Shown: positions 8,465-16,615 of the stretch, in pieces
Numbering within the stretch: the stretch's first letter is position 1
How the letters are laid out: the number at the start of each line of letters is the position of its first letter
Source: Aliidongia dinghuensis
GTDB lineage: Bacteria; Pseudomonadota; Alphaproteobacteria; ATCC43930; CGMCC-115725
Assembly (NCBI RefSeq): GCF_014643535.1
Contig: NZ_BMJQ01000008.1
Span: 62,001 to 126,000 of the forward strand
Length of the DNA: 64,000 bases
Direction: 5' to 3'
The notes under the pieces: model-generated
What the model saw: the letters and a program-made list of their open reading frames with translations, nothing else
Told to the model about the DNA's origin: nothing
Database searches by the model: none
Translations under genes and position numbers: made by a program

Positions 8465-9469
8465 TCAGACCTGCTGGATCGCCGAGAGCAGCCAGCGGCC
8501 GCCCTGCGTACGGCGGAACGTCCAGATCTCGTCGGCCTCGACCGGCCGGCGCGGATCGCCCTCAGCCACGAAGTCGGGATCGGTCGGCCGCCGGTCGGTC
8601 CGGACGGTATAGTCGACGGCGCTCCAGCGCAGAGAGACCGTGGCATATTCGATGACGCCTTCGGCCCAGGCCTCGCGCGGCTCGCCGCGCAGCAACACCA
8701 CATGGTGGACGCGGTTCTGCAGGCATTGGCTCTGGTTGTTGGCGAGCTGCTCGGAGAAGTAGCTCAGCATCTCCGGCGTCACGTAGCGCTGCAGGTGGGC
8801 GAGATCGCCGTTGCTCCAGGCCGCCTGCACCTGGTTGAGCGCATCGCCGAAGATCTGGAAGTCGCCATCGGTCAACATGAGGCCGGTCTGCGGCGGGCGG
8901 CCGCCGCCAGCCGGGGCGAAGCCGCCAGCCGCGTAGGCGCTGGGCCGGCCCATCAGCGCGAAATCGGCGATGCCGTGGCGAAGCGCCCGGAACACCGCCC
9001 AGCCGACACCCATCAGTACCAGCAGCATGAGGAACGAGCCGACGGCGCCGCCGGCATGGCCCATGCCGCCGTAGCCGTAGCCATAGCCCGGATGGCCGAA
9101 GAACAGGCCGCCGAGCCAGGAGCCGGCGAGGCCGCCCAAGACACCGGTCACGAACGGGTGGCGCTGGGCGAAGCTCGGCTGGGCATAGCCATAGCTGGAG
9201 CCGTAGCCGCCATAGCCAGTTGTGGCACTCGGGCCGAGGGGTGCTGCCGGTCCGGTGAGACCGGATGGGCCGTCTTGCGGGGTCAGGCTGCGCTGCATGG
9301 ACTGGGCACCCGGTATCGGGGCATAGGTCCGGGTGCCGCGGCTGCCCATGCTCGAATAGCTGGACCTGCCGCCCATCGACGAGGCGCCGGCGCGCGCGTC
9401 GGCGACGACAGGGGCAACGGCGAGCGCCAGCGCCAGCGCCGAAGCGATAAATCTGCGAAGAAACGACAT
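8465..9469 (-). CDS. Tim44-like domain membrane protein
   Basis: A 334-residue protein. It starts MSFLRRFIASALALALAVAP, a signal peptide or anchor, and continues with a Gly/Ser/Tyr-rich region (repeats of SMG, GYG and YGYG, about residues 30-130). A second membrane segment is FLMLLVLMGVGWAVFRALRH. The C-terminal 150 residues (DFQIFGDALNQVQAAWSNGD, then LQRYVTPEMLSYFSEQL, WSAVDYTV, EIWTFRR and GRWLLSAIQQV) match the bacterial Tim44-like domain. The upstream in-frame ATG at 9589 would add 40 Arg/Pro-rich residues ahead of the signal and is rejected. An envelope location is likely; function in bacteria is poorly defined. Confidence 0.8.
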   Translation of the reverse strand: MSFLRRFIASALALALAVAPVVADARAGASSMGGRSSYSSMGSRGTRTYAPIPGAQSMQRSLTPQDGPSGLTGPAAPLGPSATTGYGGYGSSYGYAQPSFAQRHPFVTGVLGGLAGSWLGGLFFGHPGYGYGYGGMGHAGGAVGSFLMLLVLMGVGWAVFRALRHGIADFALMGRPSAYAAGGFAPAGGGRPPQTGLMLTDGDFQIFGDALNQVQAAWSNGDLAHLQRYVTPEMLSYFSEQLANNQSQCLQNRVHHVVLLRGEPREAWAEGVIEYATVSLRWSAVDYTVRTDRRPTDPDFVAEGDPRRPVEADEIWTFRRTQGGRWLLSAIQQV

Positions 9470-9629
9470 GTCGGGCTCTCTCCGAGAGATCCGCCGCGGC
9501 ACCCCTGACGGGCGATCCGGACGGCGGCTGAGCGGTTGAACGAAGGGGCGTGTCGCGCCACCCCTTGGCCGCGAGAGGAATATGGGCAAGTGCGTGCCCG
9601 AGTACCAGAGGATTTAAATCCGCGATGGC

Positions 9630-11459
9630 TCAGGCGAGCCCGAGCGCCGACAGGTTTGCCTGCTCCAGCACTTTCCGCGTCTGCCGATAGCCCGCTTCGA
9701 CGGCGCGGTCGAAAGATTGCCAATCTAGCAGCGGCACCTCGGTCAGCTCGGGCTCGATCAGGAGCGCCGTCTGCGTCTTGGCGATGCTCGTCTGCAGCTG
9801 CGAGCTCACCGTGCCGGCGCGCATCAGGATGCTGACGATGCCGGGCAGCGGGCTCGTGTCGGGCCGGAACCAGCCGATGACGCCATGCCGGTTGAGCGGC
9901 ACCTCGCTACCCGGCATGAGCGCCCGGTCGCCGGCCACGTCGATGCCGACGATCGGTCCCTTGCGCTCCGCCGCCATGATGTCGACCGGGAAATTGTCGA
10001 TGACGCCGCCGTCGACGAGCACCTCGCCGTCGTGCAGCACGGGCGGCAGCACGCCCGGGATCGCGACGCTGGCGCGGAGTGCTTCCCACAAGGGGCCCGC
10101 ACGATGCACGCACATGCCGCCGCGGGTGAGGTTGGTCGAGACGGCGTAGAACGGCCGCCACAGGCCTTCGATGACCGTGTCGCCGAACGCAGCCTGGAGC
10201 AGGCGGTCGACCGACTTGCCGCGGAAGAGCGAGACCCAGGGCACGTTGTAATCATCGAGCGGGTTGCTCCTGACGAACGCGGTGTGCATGCGGTCGGCGA
10301 TCTCGTCATCGTCCCAGTCGGCCGCGACGCAGGCACCGACGATGGCACCCATGCTGGCGCCGCCGATGCGGTCGATCGGCACGCCGACTTCGCGCAGCGC
10401 CCGGATGGCGCCGATATGGGCGAAGCCGCGTGCGGCACCGCCGGCCAGCACCAGTCCGACCGCGAGGCCGGCCATGTGCCGCGCCAGGCGCCGGATGTCG
10501 CCGTCCTCATGCAGGCGGATGTGATGGATCGCGGTGAAGCGCTCCGGCTCACGCGGCGGATGGGCGCGCCGCCCGGCGCGGTCCGGCTCGATCAGCACCA
10601 GTTCGATCGGCAGGATGCGGCCGCCCTTGTCGATCGGCGCCATCGGCAGCGGATCGGGAATGCGGCTCAAGGGCCGGCCAACCAGCATGATGCGGTCGGC
10701 CTGGCGCAGGCAGAACCGGCTCCAGCCGTCGAGCTCGGGCTCGGCGGGCCTCGCCTCGTAGAGCACGAGGTCGTGGCAGCGCTCGATCTCGTCGTACCAT
10801 TCGATCGGCTGGCCCGACATGTCGTCCCCGAAGCGATGGACCCGTTTGCCGGTCCGGCGCAGCCGATCGATGAGCGCCCCCATCAGCTCTTCCATCGGCA
10901 CGGAACGGTCGATCGGCACGACCGCCACGGCGGCGTTGGGTGCGGCTGACGCGGTCCGGAGCGTCGTGCGGTGCAGGCGGTCGACGAGCAGCCGGTTGAG
11001 CCAGGTGAGGAACTTCGGCTCTTCCGCGATCAGCCGGTCGAAGATCTCGCGCGGCATGATCACGAGCTCGCTGTCGCGCAGCGCCACGATCGTGGCGCTG
11101 TGGGGCGCACCCGTAATCAGCGCCATCTCGCCGATCGTCTCTCCGGAGCGGATCGTCGCGATCAGCTGCTGGCCGCCGTCCGGCGTCGAGACGACCACGC
11201 CCAGCGTGCCCGACACGACGATATAGAGCGCGTCGGCCGGCTCGCCCTGATCGAACAGGGCCCGGCCGCCGGGCAGATTGAACCAGGGCAGTTCCGGGGT
11301 GAGCGCGGCCAGGGTCCGGGGGGCGAGCATCTCGAGCGGCGGCAGGTCGGCCAACACGGGCCAATGGGTGCCAATGATCTCGCCCGATTCGTGCTTTGTG
11401 GCGTCGTGGTTCATGCGGCTCCGGGACCCGTCTCCCGCGGGTTTCATACGCTCGATCAT
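9630..11459 (-). CDS. patatin-like phospholipase/esterase with N-terminal cyclic-nucleotide-binding domain
   Basis: A 609-residue NTE-type serine hydrolase. Residues about 40-165 form a cyclic-nucleotide-binding domain (GRALFDQGEPADALYIVVSG, then GETIGEMALITGAPHSATIV). A central 150-residue linker follows. The patatin domain begins GLVLAGGAARGFAHIGAIRA (oxyanion-hole Gly-rich motif) and has the nucleophile in GGASMGAIVG near residue 366. The catalytic Asp lies in VLVDGGVIDNFPVD near 482. The set of elements is that of the NTE/YlbK/RssA family, which hydrolyses lysophospholipids. The start could also be Met5 or Met16. It lies downstream of the Rieske gene, beyond a strong hairpin. Confidence 0.88.
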   Translation of the reverse strand: MIERMKPAGDGSRSRMNHDATKHESGEIIGTHWPVLADLPPLEMLAPRTLAALTPELPWFNLPGGRALFDQGEPADALYIVVSGTLGVVVSTPDGGQQLIATIRSGETIGEMALITGAPHSATIVALRDSELVIMPREIFDRLIAEEPKFLTWLNRLLVDRLHRTTLRTASAAPNAAVAVVPIDRSVPMEELMGALIDRLRRTGKRVHRFGDDMSGQPIEWYDEIERCHDLVLYEARPAEPELDGWSRFCLRQADRIMLVGRPLSRIPDPLPMAPIDKGGRILPIELVLIEPDRAGRRAHPPREPERFTAIHHIRLHEDGDIRRLARHMAGLAVGLVLAGGAARGFAHIGAIRALREVGVPIDRIGGASMGAIVGACVAADWDDDEIADRMHTAFVRSNPLDDYNVPWVSLFRGKSVDRLLQAAFGDTVIEGLWRPFYAVSTNLTRGGMCVHRAGPLWEALRASVAIPGVLPPVLHDGEVLVDGGVIDNFPVDIMAAERKGPIVGIDVAGDRALMPGSEVPLNRHGVIGWFRPDTSPLPGIVSILMRAGTVSSQLQTSIAKTQTALLIEPELTEVPLLDWQSFDRAVEAGYRQTRKVLEQANLSALGLA

Positions 11460-11473
11460 GACACTTTGACGGT

Positions 11474-11523
11474 GCAGGGTCCATTAACGGGCGGCCGGGC
11501 AGGCGCCTGTTAATGGACCCTGC
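11474..11523. terminator. 20-bp hairpin between the Rieske and patatin genes
   Basis: GCAGGGTCCATTAAC at 11474-11488 and GTTAATGGACCCTGC at 11509-11523 are exact inverted copies (15 bp). The stem extends through a G-T pair and GGCG/CGCC to 20 bp with a 10-base loop. It begins nine bases after the Rieske stop and ends just before the patatin start, both on the minus strand. No T-run follows. It may terminate, attenuate or bind a protein. Confidence 0.6.
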
Positions 11524-11531
11524 CGGGCGGG

Positions 11532-12230
11532 TCAGCCCGCAGCCTGGGCCAGTCCTTGCGCCGCCCGGTCGTAGCGGGCGCGGGTCTCGGCCGGAATCTC
11601 ATCGGGCGCCCCGGCGAGCGCATAGAGCGCGACGGTCGCGCGGATCCTGTCGGGGCCGTGCGGCACGACCCAGCCCAGGAGCGCGAAGTCGCCCATGAGG
11701 TCGATCGACAGGTTGCCGAGCGTGGGGCCGTCGGCCGGCGGCGGGGCGCCGGCCGGCAATTCCCGCTCGATCGCCAGGCGCTGGGTGGCGCCCGCGAGCT
11801 CGGCGTTCTCGAGCCATTGCGCGTCCGGCAGGCTGCCATCGTCATCGGCGCGGGCGAAGATCGCCCCTTCGATCTGGGCGACGCCGATCGGACGGAGCGC
11901 CAGGCTGCGGCGCCCGGCCAGGTCGAGGCTCGCTTCCTCGTCGCCGTCGGGAATGCCGACTGGGATGCCCTCGCCGTTGTAGGTCCAGTCGTGGTGCTGA
12001 CAGCGCAGCGGTCCCTGGCCATAGCCGGCCGGCCGGAGTGCCAGCGCCAGGTGCGAGCAGACGTTGCGGAATCCCACGAGCGTGCCGCGGTCGTTCTGCA
12101 GGGTGATCGACAGGTCGGGCAGGTCGACCGTGACATGGCATTCATCTTCGGCCAGCCGGTCGACCGGGCAGACGAAGAACCAGCGGTGACGCCAAGGGGA
12201 AGCGGCGGTGGAATCGGTCGCGGCGCTCAA
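11532..12230 (-). CDS. stand-alone Rieske [2Fe-2S] domain protein
   Basis: A protein of about 232 residues with a Rieske cluster site: Cys-Ser-His in NVCSHLALALRP near residue 58 and Cys-x2-His in LRCQHHDWTYNG near 76. This is the C-x-H...C-x2-H ligand set, and the N-terminal WRHRWFFVCPVDRL resembles the start of oxygenase Rieske domains. There is no recognisable 2-His-1-carboxylate mononuclear iron domain, so this is not a complete ring-hydroxylating oxygenase. I chose a TTG at 12230, which has GGAG about six bases upstream; an ATG at 12290 is the alternative. It may be an electron-transfer subunit or a degenerate oxygenase. Confidence 0.7.
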   Translation of the reverse strand: MSAATDSTAASPWRHRWFFVCPVDRLAEDECHVTVDLPDLSITLQNDRGTLVGFRNVCSHLALALRPAGYGQGPLRCQHHDWTYNGEGIPVGIPDGDEEASLDLAGRRSLALRPIGVAQIEGAIFARADDDGSLPDAQWLENAELAGATQRLAIERELPAGAPPPADGPTLGNLSIDLMGDFALLGWVVPHGPDRIRATVALYALAGAPDEIPAETRARYDRAAQGLAQAAG

Positions 12231-12376
12231 AATTGCTCCAGGACAGTGAGGGTTCGATGAAGAGATTGTGACCGGCCGCCCGATCCTCATGCGCGCGACA
12301 CCCAGCCGGGTTGTCTCGGCCGGCGAATATCGCCACACTCCGGCGCGGTCGTTCCGGAACCTGGATACCCTCACTC

Positions 12377-12841
12377 ATGCCTGCCGTCATTGTCGAGACC
12401 CCGCCCGCTCCTGAGATGCGGAAGCGCCGCCGCGAGCGTGGCTTCACCCTGCTCGAACTGCTCGTCGTCATCGCCATCCTGGGCCTCTTGGCGGCACTCG
12501 TGGCGCCGCGTGTCATGACGCTGTTCGGCAACGCCAAGCAGAAGATCGCCCAGCAGTCGATCGGGCAGCTGAACGACGTGCTCGAGTTCTACCGGCTCGA
12601 CGTCGGCGCCTATCCGACGTCGGACCAGGGGCTTCAGGCGCTGGTGACCCAGCCGTCCGGCGTCGACAATTGGCACGGACCCTATCTCAAGGACGGCAAG
12701 GCGCCGGTCGATCCCTGGGGCCGGCCGTTCCAGTACCGCAGCCCCAGCAGCCGCACCGGCTTGCCCTACGACATCTGCAGTTATGGAGCGTCCGGCCAGC
12801 CGGGCGGCAGCGGCGAGAACGCGACGATCTGCAACCAGTAA
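12377..12841 (+). CDS. gspG: type II secretion system major pseudopilin GspG
   Basis: The main building block of the T2SS pseudopilus, 154 residues as called. The prepilin motif RGFTLLELLVVIAILGLLAA carries the cleavage site after Gly and the conserved Glu at position +5. Downstream are GAYPTSDQGLQALV, WHGPYLKD and PVDPWGRPFQYRSP, diagnostic of GspG, whose C-terminal region binds calcium. The start could instead be the ATG at 12416, which gives a shorter, more usual leader. Unlike all other core gsp genes here, it lies on the plus strand and converges on gspK with only five bases between the stop codons, so it has its own promoter. Confidence 0.92.
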   Translation: MPAVIVETPPAPEMRKRRRERGFTLLELLVVIAILGLLAALVAPRVMTLFGNAKQKIAQQSIGQLNDVLEFYRLDVGAYPTSDQGLQALVTQPSGVDNWHGPYLKDGKAPVDPWGRPFQYRSPSSRTGLPYDICSYGASGQPGGSGENATICNQ

Positions 12842-12846
12842 AAGAC

Positions 12847-13698
12847 CTAATCGATACCGGGCGCGTCCCAGGTCAGCATGGCATAGCCGTGCGGCAGGCC
12901 GGGGCCGATCCGGACGATGGCCCGGCGCGTGAACAGCGCACCGCCAGGGCCGTGGGCGAGCGCCCGGATCGTGACGCTGCGATAGGCCGTCGGCAGATTG
13001 GGTGGTGGGGGTGCCGTCGCCCCCGGCAGCTGGCCGAGCGCCCGAGCGACAATAGGATCGGCATGCGTCGGGTCGGTGATGCCGATCTGGTAGGTCGAGA
13101 GATGCGGCAGCAGCAGGTCGGCGAGCGGCTTCTGCAGGCCCAGCACGAGGCCCACGTCCTGAACCGATTCGAACGGCGCGAAGCTCGGCTGGTACTTGAG
13201 GCCGGCCGCCTGGTAGCGAGTGATGATCGGTGCCTGCTGGTCCGGTGACATGGCGCCACGCCATTCGATGATCGAGCGGGTGACCGTGTCTGCGACCTGA
13301 GGCTGGGCGCCGAGCACGGTCAGGAGTGCATGCAGCACTTCCGGCTGGGCGACGTTCGGGTTGATCTTGCCGGCCTCATCCTCAAGCCGCACCTCGACAG
13401 GGATCGAGCCGACCGTCACGCGATGCACGGTGCCGTCGATCTGCCAGCCCTGGCCGCCGCTGTCGGACAGGCTGAAGATCGCCTGATGGATCGCGCCGTC
13501 GGCCGCCGCCTCGGCCACGGCATTGGCCATCAGGTTGCGTGCGATCTTCGCCTCGACGCGGCCGCTGCTGCCGAGCTCCGTCACGATCAGCGCCAGGAAC
13601 ACGAGCGCCCAGAGCACGATCAGCAGGGCGAAGCCGCGGCTGTGGCTCCGGCGCTCACCGAGCCTCTGCGCGCGTCTCTGGAAGGCCGCGCGCCGCAT
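12847..13698 (-). CDS. gspK: type II secretion system minor pseudopilin GspK
   Basis: A 283-residue minor pseudopilin that caps the T2SS pseudopilus tip with GspI and GspJ. The leader is short and basic, ending SRGFALLIVLWALVFLALIV. The +5 position is not Glu, as is usual for GspK. The large periplasmic domain holds VRLEDEAGKINPN (conserved in GspK) and IIEWRGAMSPDQQAP. It is the last gene of the minus-strand operon, starting two bases after gspD ends. In many operons gspK follows gspJ, so its place after gspD is atypical. Confidence 0.9.
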   Translation of the reverse strand: MRRAAFQRRAQRLGERRSHSRGFALLIVLWALVFLALIVTELGSSGRVEAKIARNLMANAVAEAAADGAIHQAIFSLSDSGGQGWQIDGTVHRVTVGSIPVEVRLEDEAGKINPNVAQPEVLHALLTVLGAQPQVADTVTRSIIEWRGAMSPDQQAPIITRYQAAGLKYQPSFAPFESVQDVGLVLGLQKPLADLLLPHLSTYQIGITDPTHADPIVARALGQLPGATAPPPPNLPTAYRSVTIRALAHGPGGALFTRRAIVRIGPGLPHGYAMLTWDAPGID

Positions 13699-13700
13699 GG

Positions 13701-15950
13701 CTACTTGGTGAGGGCGGCGTTCGGGTTGGGCGAGCCGGACAGGGGCAGACTGTTCAGCTCCTGCGGCACCAGGCCGGCGTGGCTGAGGTTCGCGCGCAGA
13801 TCGTCGGTGAGCGCGCGGGCGTCGCGCTGGTCGTGGATGACATGCGGCGTGATCAGCACCAGAAGCTCGGTTCTCTGCCGGTTATTGTCCTGGGTCGACA
13901 GCAGGCTGCCGAGGATCGGGATGTCCTTCAACCAGGGGATGCCCGAGTTGCCTTCGCTGGTGTCGTCGCGGATCAGGCCGGCGAGGCCGACGGTCTGGCC
14001 ATCCTGGATGACGACCCGGCTCGTGACCTTGCGCTCGGAAATAGTCGGCGAGCCGATGGTCGAGGTCGTGGTGTTGGAGGGCGTGCTCACCTCTTGCGAG
14101 ATGTCGAGTGTCACGAGCCCGCCGGTGTTGACGCGCGGGATGACCTGCAGGATCACGCCGGTGTTGACGTACGAGATGCTGTTGACCGTCTGCGGCGTCG
14201 AGGTAACCTGGGACGTCGCACTCTGGGTCAGGATCGGCACGTCGTCGCCGACCTGCAGCGTCGCCTTCTCGTTGTCGAGCACCATGACCTGCGGCGACGA
14301 GAGCACCCGCACGGTGGTCACGGCCTGGAGCGCGCTCAGGGTCGCGTGCACCACGCTCGAGGTCTTGGCCAGTACGAAGCCGGGGAAGGCGCCGTTGATC
14401 GTGCTGCTCGTGCCGGTCGACAGGACGCTCTGCAGGCCGCCGTCCTTGAAGAAGAACTGCGTGCCATACTGCAGCTGATCGTTCAGCGTCACCTCGGCGA
14501 TGGTTGCATCGATCCGTACCTGCAGGGGCAGGATGTCGATCTTGCGCAGCATCGACTCCATCACGCTCTGCTCCTCGGGCGTCGCATAGATGAGCAGCGC
14601 GTTGTTACGCCGGTTGGCGATGATGCGCATCCGGTTCTCGTCGCCCTCCTTCTCACCCGACGGGGTCGAGAGCGCCTCCTGGGCGGGCGCGTTATTGTCC
14701 TGCGGGGTGCCGGCGCCGAACTGGCTCTGCGACCCGCCGGTACCCGTGCTCCCGCTCGAGCCGGGCAGGCCGCCCGTAGCACCCGGCAGGCCGCCCGTCG
14801 TCCCGGATGTGCCGAAGCCGCCGGTTGTTCCCGCGCCGCCGTACCCGCCCGTCGACGAGCCCTGGTTGAGCGAGATCTGGTCGAGGCTGGGCGTGGTCGA
14901 GCCGGTGCCGCCGCTGGTGCTCGAGACGTGACCGGGCGTGAAGGCGCGCTGCAGCAGGTTTTCGAGGTCGCGGCTGTCGCCGTTCTGGACGTAATAGACA
15001 TGCCAGTTGCGCGCCGTCGCCTTCTTCGCCCGGTCGATCAGGCCGAACAGCCGGCGCGCGTCGTCGATGTAGCGTCCCTGGGACGCGACGACGAGCACGG
15101 CGTTGACGCGTTCCATCGGGATGACCTTGACCAGGCCCGACGTCGGCCCGTCCTGCTCGCTGCCGAACGCCTTGGACAGCTCGCCCGCGGCCTTGGCCGG
15201 GTCGCCCGTGCTGACCGGGAACACCGCATAGGACTGGCCGGCCAAGAGGTCGATGTCGAAGGCGCGGATGAGCCCGACCAGGCTCTCGCGCGCCGTCGGA
15301 TCGCCGCTGACGACGAGCGCGTTGTGGTTCGGGTCGGCACTCACCTTGCCGCCCTCCGACACGAACGGCTCCAGCACTTTGGCCAGGTCCTTGGCCGAGG
15401 CATAGCGCAGCGGCACGAACTGGGTGCCCGACCCGAAGCCGTCGGCGCCGAGCAGGCCGGCGTTGGCGCCCGGCCCATTCGCCGGCAGCACGCGATAGAG
15501 TCCGTTCTGCTCGTTGAGCGTGGCGCCGTTCTGGGCGAGCAGGGTCTCGAGGATGCCGAGCAGCTGGTCGCGCGCCACCGGCTGCGCGGTCTCGATCGTG
15601 GCGGTGCCGCGCACTGCCGGGTCGATCGTGTAGTTGACCTTGAGCGTGCCGCCCAGGATCGACTTGGCGATTTCGCGGATATCGGTATCGACGAAATTCA
15701 GCACGACGTCGCCCGGGCCGGGTGCCGCGGGCTTGCGGCCGGCCGCGGCCTCGGCATTCGAGCCGAGCGCCACCTGCGGCTGCGGTGTCGACGCCAAGTC
15801 GGCGGCGAGCCCGCCGCTGACCCGCGGGCTCGCCACACCGCGGTCGCCGGAGACGTCGCCCGGCAGGGGCGTCAGCGGTTCGGGCGGCGGCGGCGCGTGA
15901 CAGGCGGCGAGCGCCAGGAGGACGACGGGAGCGGTCAGGCGTAGCTTCAT
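13701..15950 (-). CDS. gspD: type II secretion system outer-membrane secretin GspD
   Basis: A 749-residue secretin that forms the outer-membrane exit pore. The N-terminus MKLRLTAPVVLLALAAC has a lipobox, so it is probably lipidated (self-piloting), and no separate pilotin gene is seen nearby. N0 is recognisable at VVLNFVDTDIREIAKSILGG. The N1-N3 repeats follow (RYASAKDLAKVLEPFVSEGG, then VVASQGRYIDDARRL). A long Gly/Ser/Thr loop lies near residues 325-415. The secretin core includes VQVGDDVPILTQ and VIPRVNTGGLVTLDISQEVS and ends near LLVLITPHVI. It overlaps gspC by four bases. Confidence 0.94.
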   Translation of the reverse strand: MKLRLTAPVVLLALAACHAPPPPEPLTPLPGDVSGDRGVASPRVSGGLAADLASTPQPQVALGSNAEAAAGRKPAAPGPGDVVLNFVDTDIREIAKSILGGTLKVNYTIDPAVRGTATIETAQPVARDQLLGILETLLAQNGATLNEQNGLYRVLPANGPGANAGLLGADGFGSGTQFVPLRYASAKDLAKVLEPFVSEGGKVSADPNHNALVVSGDPTARESLVGLIRAFDIDLLAGQSYAVFPVSTGDPAKAAGELSKAFGSEQDGPTSGLVKVIPMERVNAVLVVASQGRYIDDARRLFGLIDRAKKATARNWHVYYVQNGDSRDLENLLQRAFTPGHVSSTSGGTGSTTPSLDQISLNQGSSTGGYGGAGTTGGFGTSGTTGGLPGATGGLPGSSGSTGTGGSQSQFGAGTPQDNNAPAQEALSTPSGEKEGDENRMRIIANRRNNALLIYATPEEQSVMESMLRKIDILPLQVRIDATIAEVTLNDQLQYGTQFFFKDGGLQSVLSTGTSSTINGAFPGFVLAKTSSVVHATLSALQAVTTVRVLSSPQVMVLDNEKATLQVGDDVPILTQSATSQVTSTPQTVNSISYVNTGVILQVIPRVNTGGLVTLDISQEVSTPSNTTTSTIGSPTISERKVTSRVVIQDGQTVGLAGLIRDDTSEGNSGIPWLKDIPILGSLLSTQDNNRQRTELLVLITPHVIHDQRDARALTDDLRANLSHAGLVPQELNSLPLSGSPNPNAALTK

Positions 15951-16615
15951 CGACGTTTCTGCGCGTTAGGCGCGCTCCCTGGCTGGCGGCTGGCGGGTGG
16001 CGGTGCGACCTGAGGCCGCCCTGGGGTTGCGGTCGCCTGTCCGGCGAAGGGGTTCGGCACGCCGGGCGGCAGCTGCAGGCCGCCGGGTAGGTATTGGCGC
16101 GGGTTCTGCGGCGCGGGTACGCCGGGGGGCGGAGGGGGCACCGGCGGGGCCGCGGCAAGCGCCGGGTCCGGCTTCGGCTCCAGCGTCTGGTTGCCGCCGG
16201 GCCCGGTGAGCGTGACGCTGCTGGCCGCGATCTGCTGGATCTGCCAGCCGGCGATCTGGTCGCCCTCGGCCAGCACCATCGGCTTGCCGTCGCCGGCCGG
16301 CTGGAAGATCGCGCGGCGCTGGGTCCGGTCAATGAGGATGCCGGCGAGGCGCGGCATCTGATCCCCCGGACCGCCGGAGGCGGCGGCCGGGCTCGCCTTC
16401 GGCCGCCGGTCGGCGGCGAACAGCGGACGCGCGAGAATGGTCGGCACCAGGCCCGAGACATCCTCGGTCGTGGCTTCGGGCAGATCGCCAAGCCCGGCCG
16501 GCGGCGCGCTCCGCGGCGGGGCGGCCGCAGGTGCGGCGAGCTCGAGCGCGATCACGACGACAAGTATCGCCGAGGCGATGCCGAGGCCGCCGAGGGCCAG
16601 GTCACGCGGCGTCAT
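15947..16615 (-). CDS. gspC: type II secretion system protein GspC
   Basis: A 222-residue inner-membrane protein linking the inner platform to the secretin. One N-terminal helix (LALGGLGIASAILVVVIALEL) precedes a homology-region domain: SGLVPTILARPLFAADRRP, LAGILIDRTQRRAIFQPAGD, then VLAEGDQIAGWQIQQI. The C-terminal 75 residues are Pro/Gly/Ala-rich low complexity rather than a PDZ domain, so this is the shorter GspC form (as in XpsN-like proteins). It overlaps both gspM and gspD by four bases. The name rests on the HR domain and operon position. Confidence 0.82.
   Translation of the reverse strand: MTPRDLALGGLGIASAILVVVIALELAAPAAAPPRSAPPAGLGDLPEATTEDVSGLVPTILARPLFAADRRPKASPAAASGGPGDQMPRLAGILIDRTQRRAIFQPAGDGKPMVLAEGDQIAGWQIQQIAASSVTLTGPGGNQTLEPKPDPALAAAPPVPPPPPGVPAPQNPRQYLPGGLQLPPGVPNPFAGQATATPGRPQVAPPPASRQPGSAPNAQKRR

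Noticed and set aside
13539..15944. Open frame of about 800 codons on the plus strand opposite gspD
   Set aside because: Its translation is Arg/Gly/Asp/Val-rich low-complexity and lacks domains; it is the antisense image of the secretin gene in GC-rich DNA.
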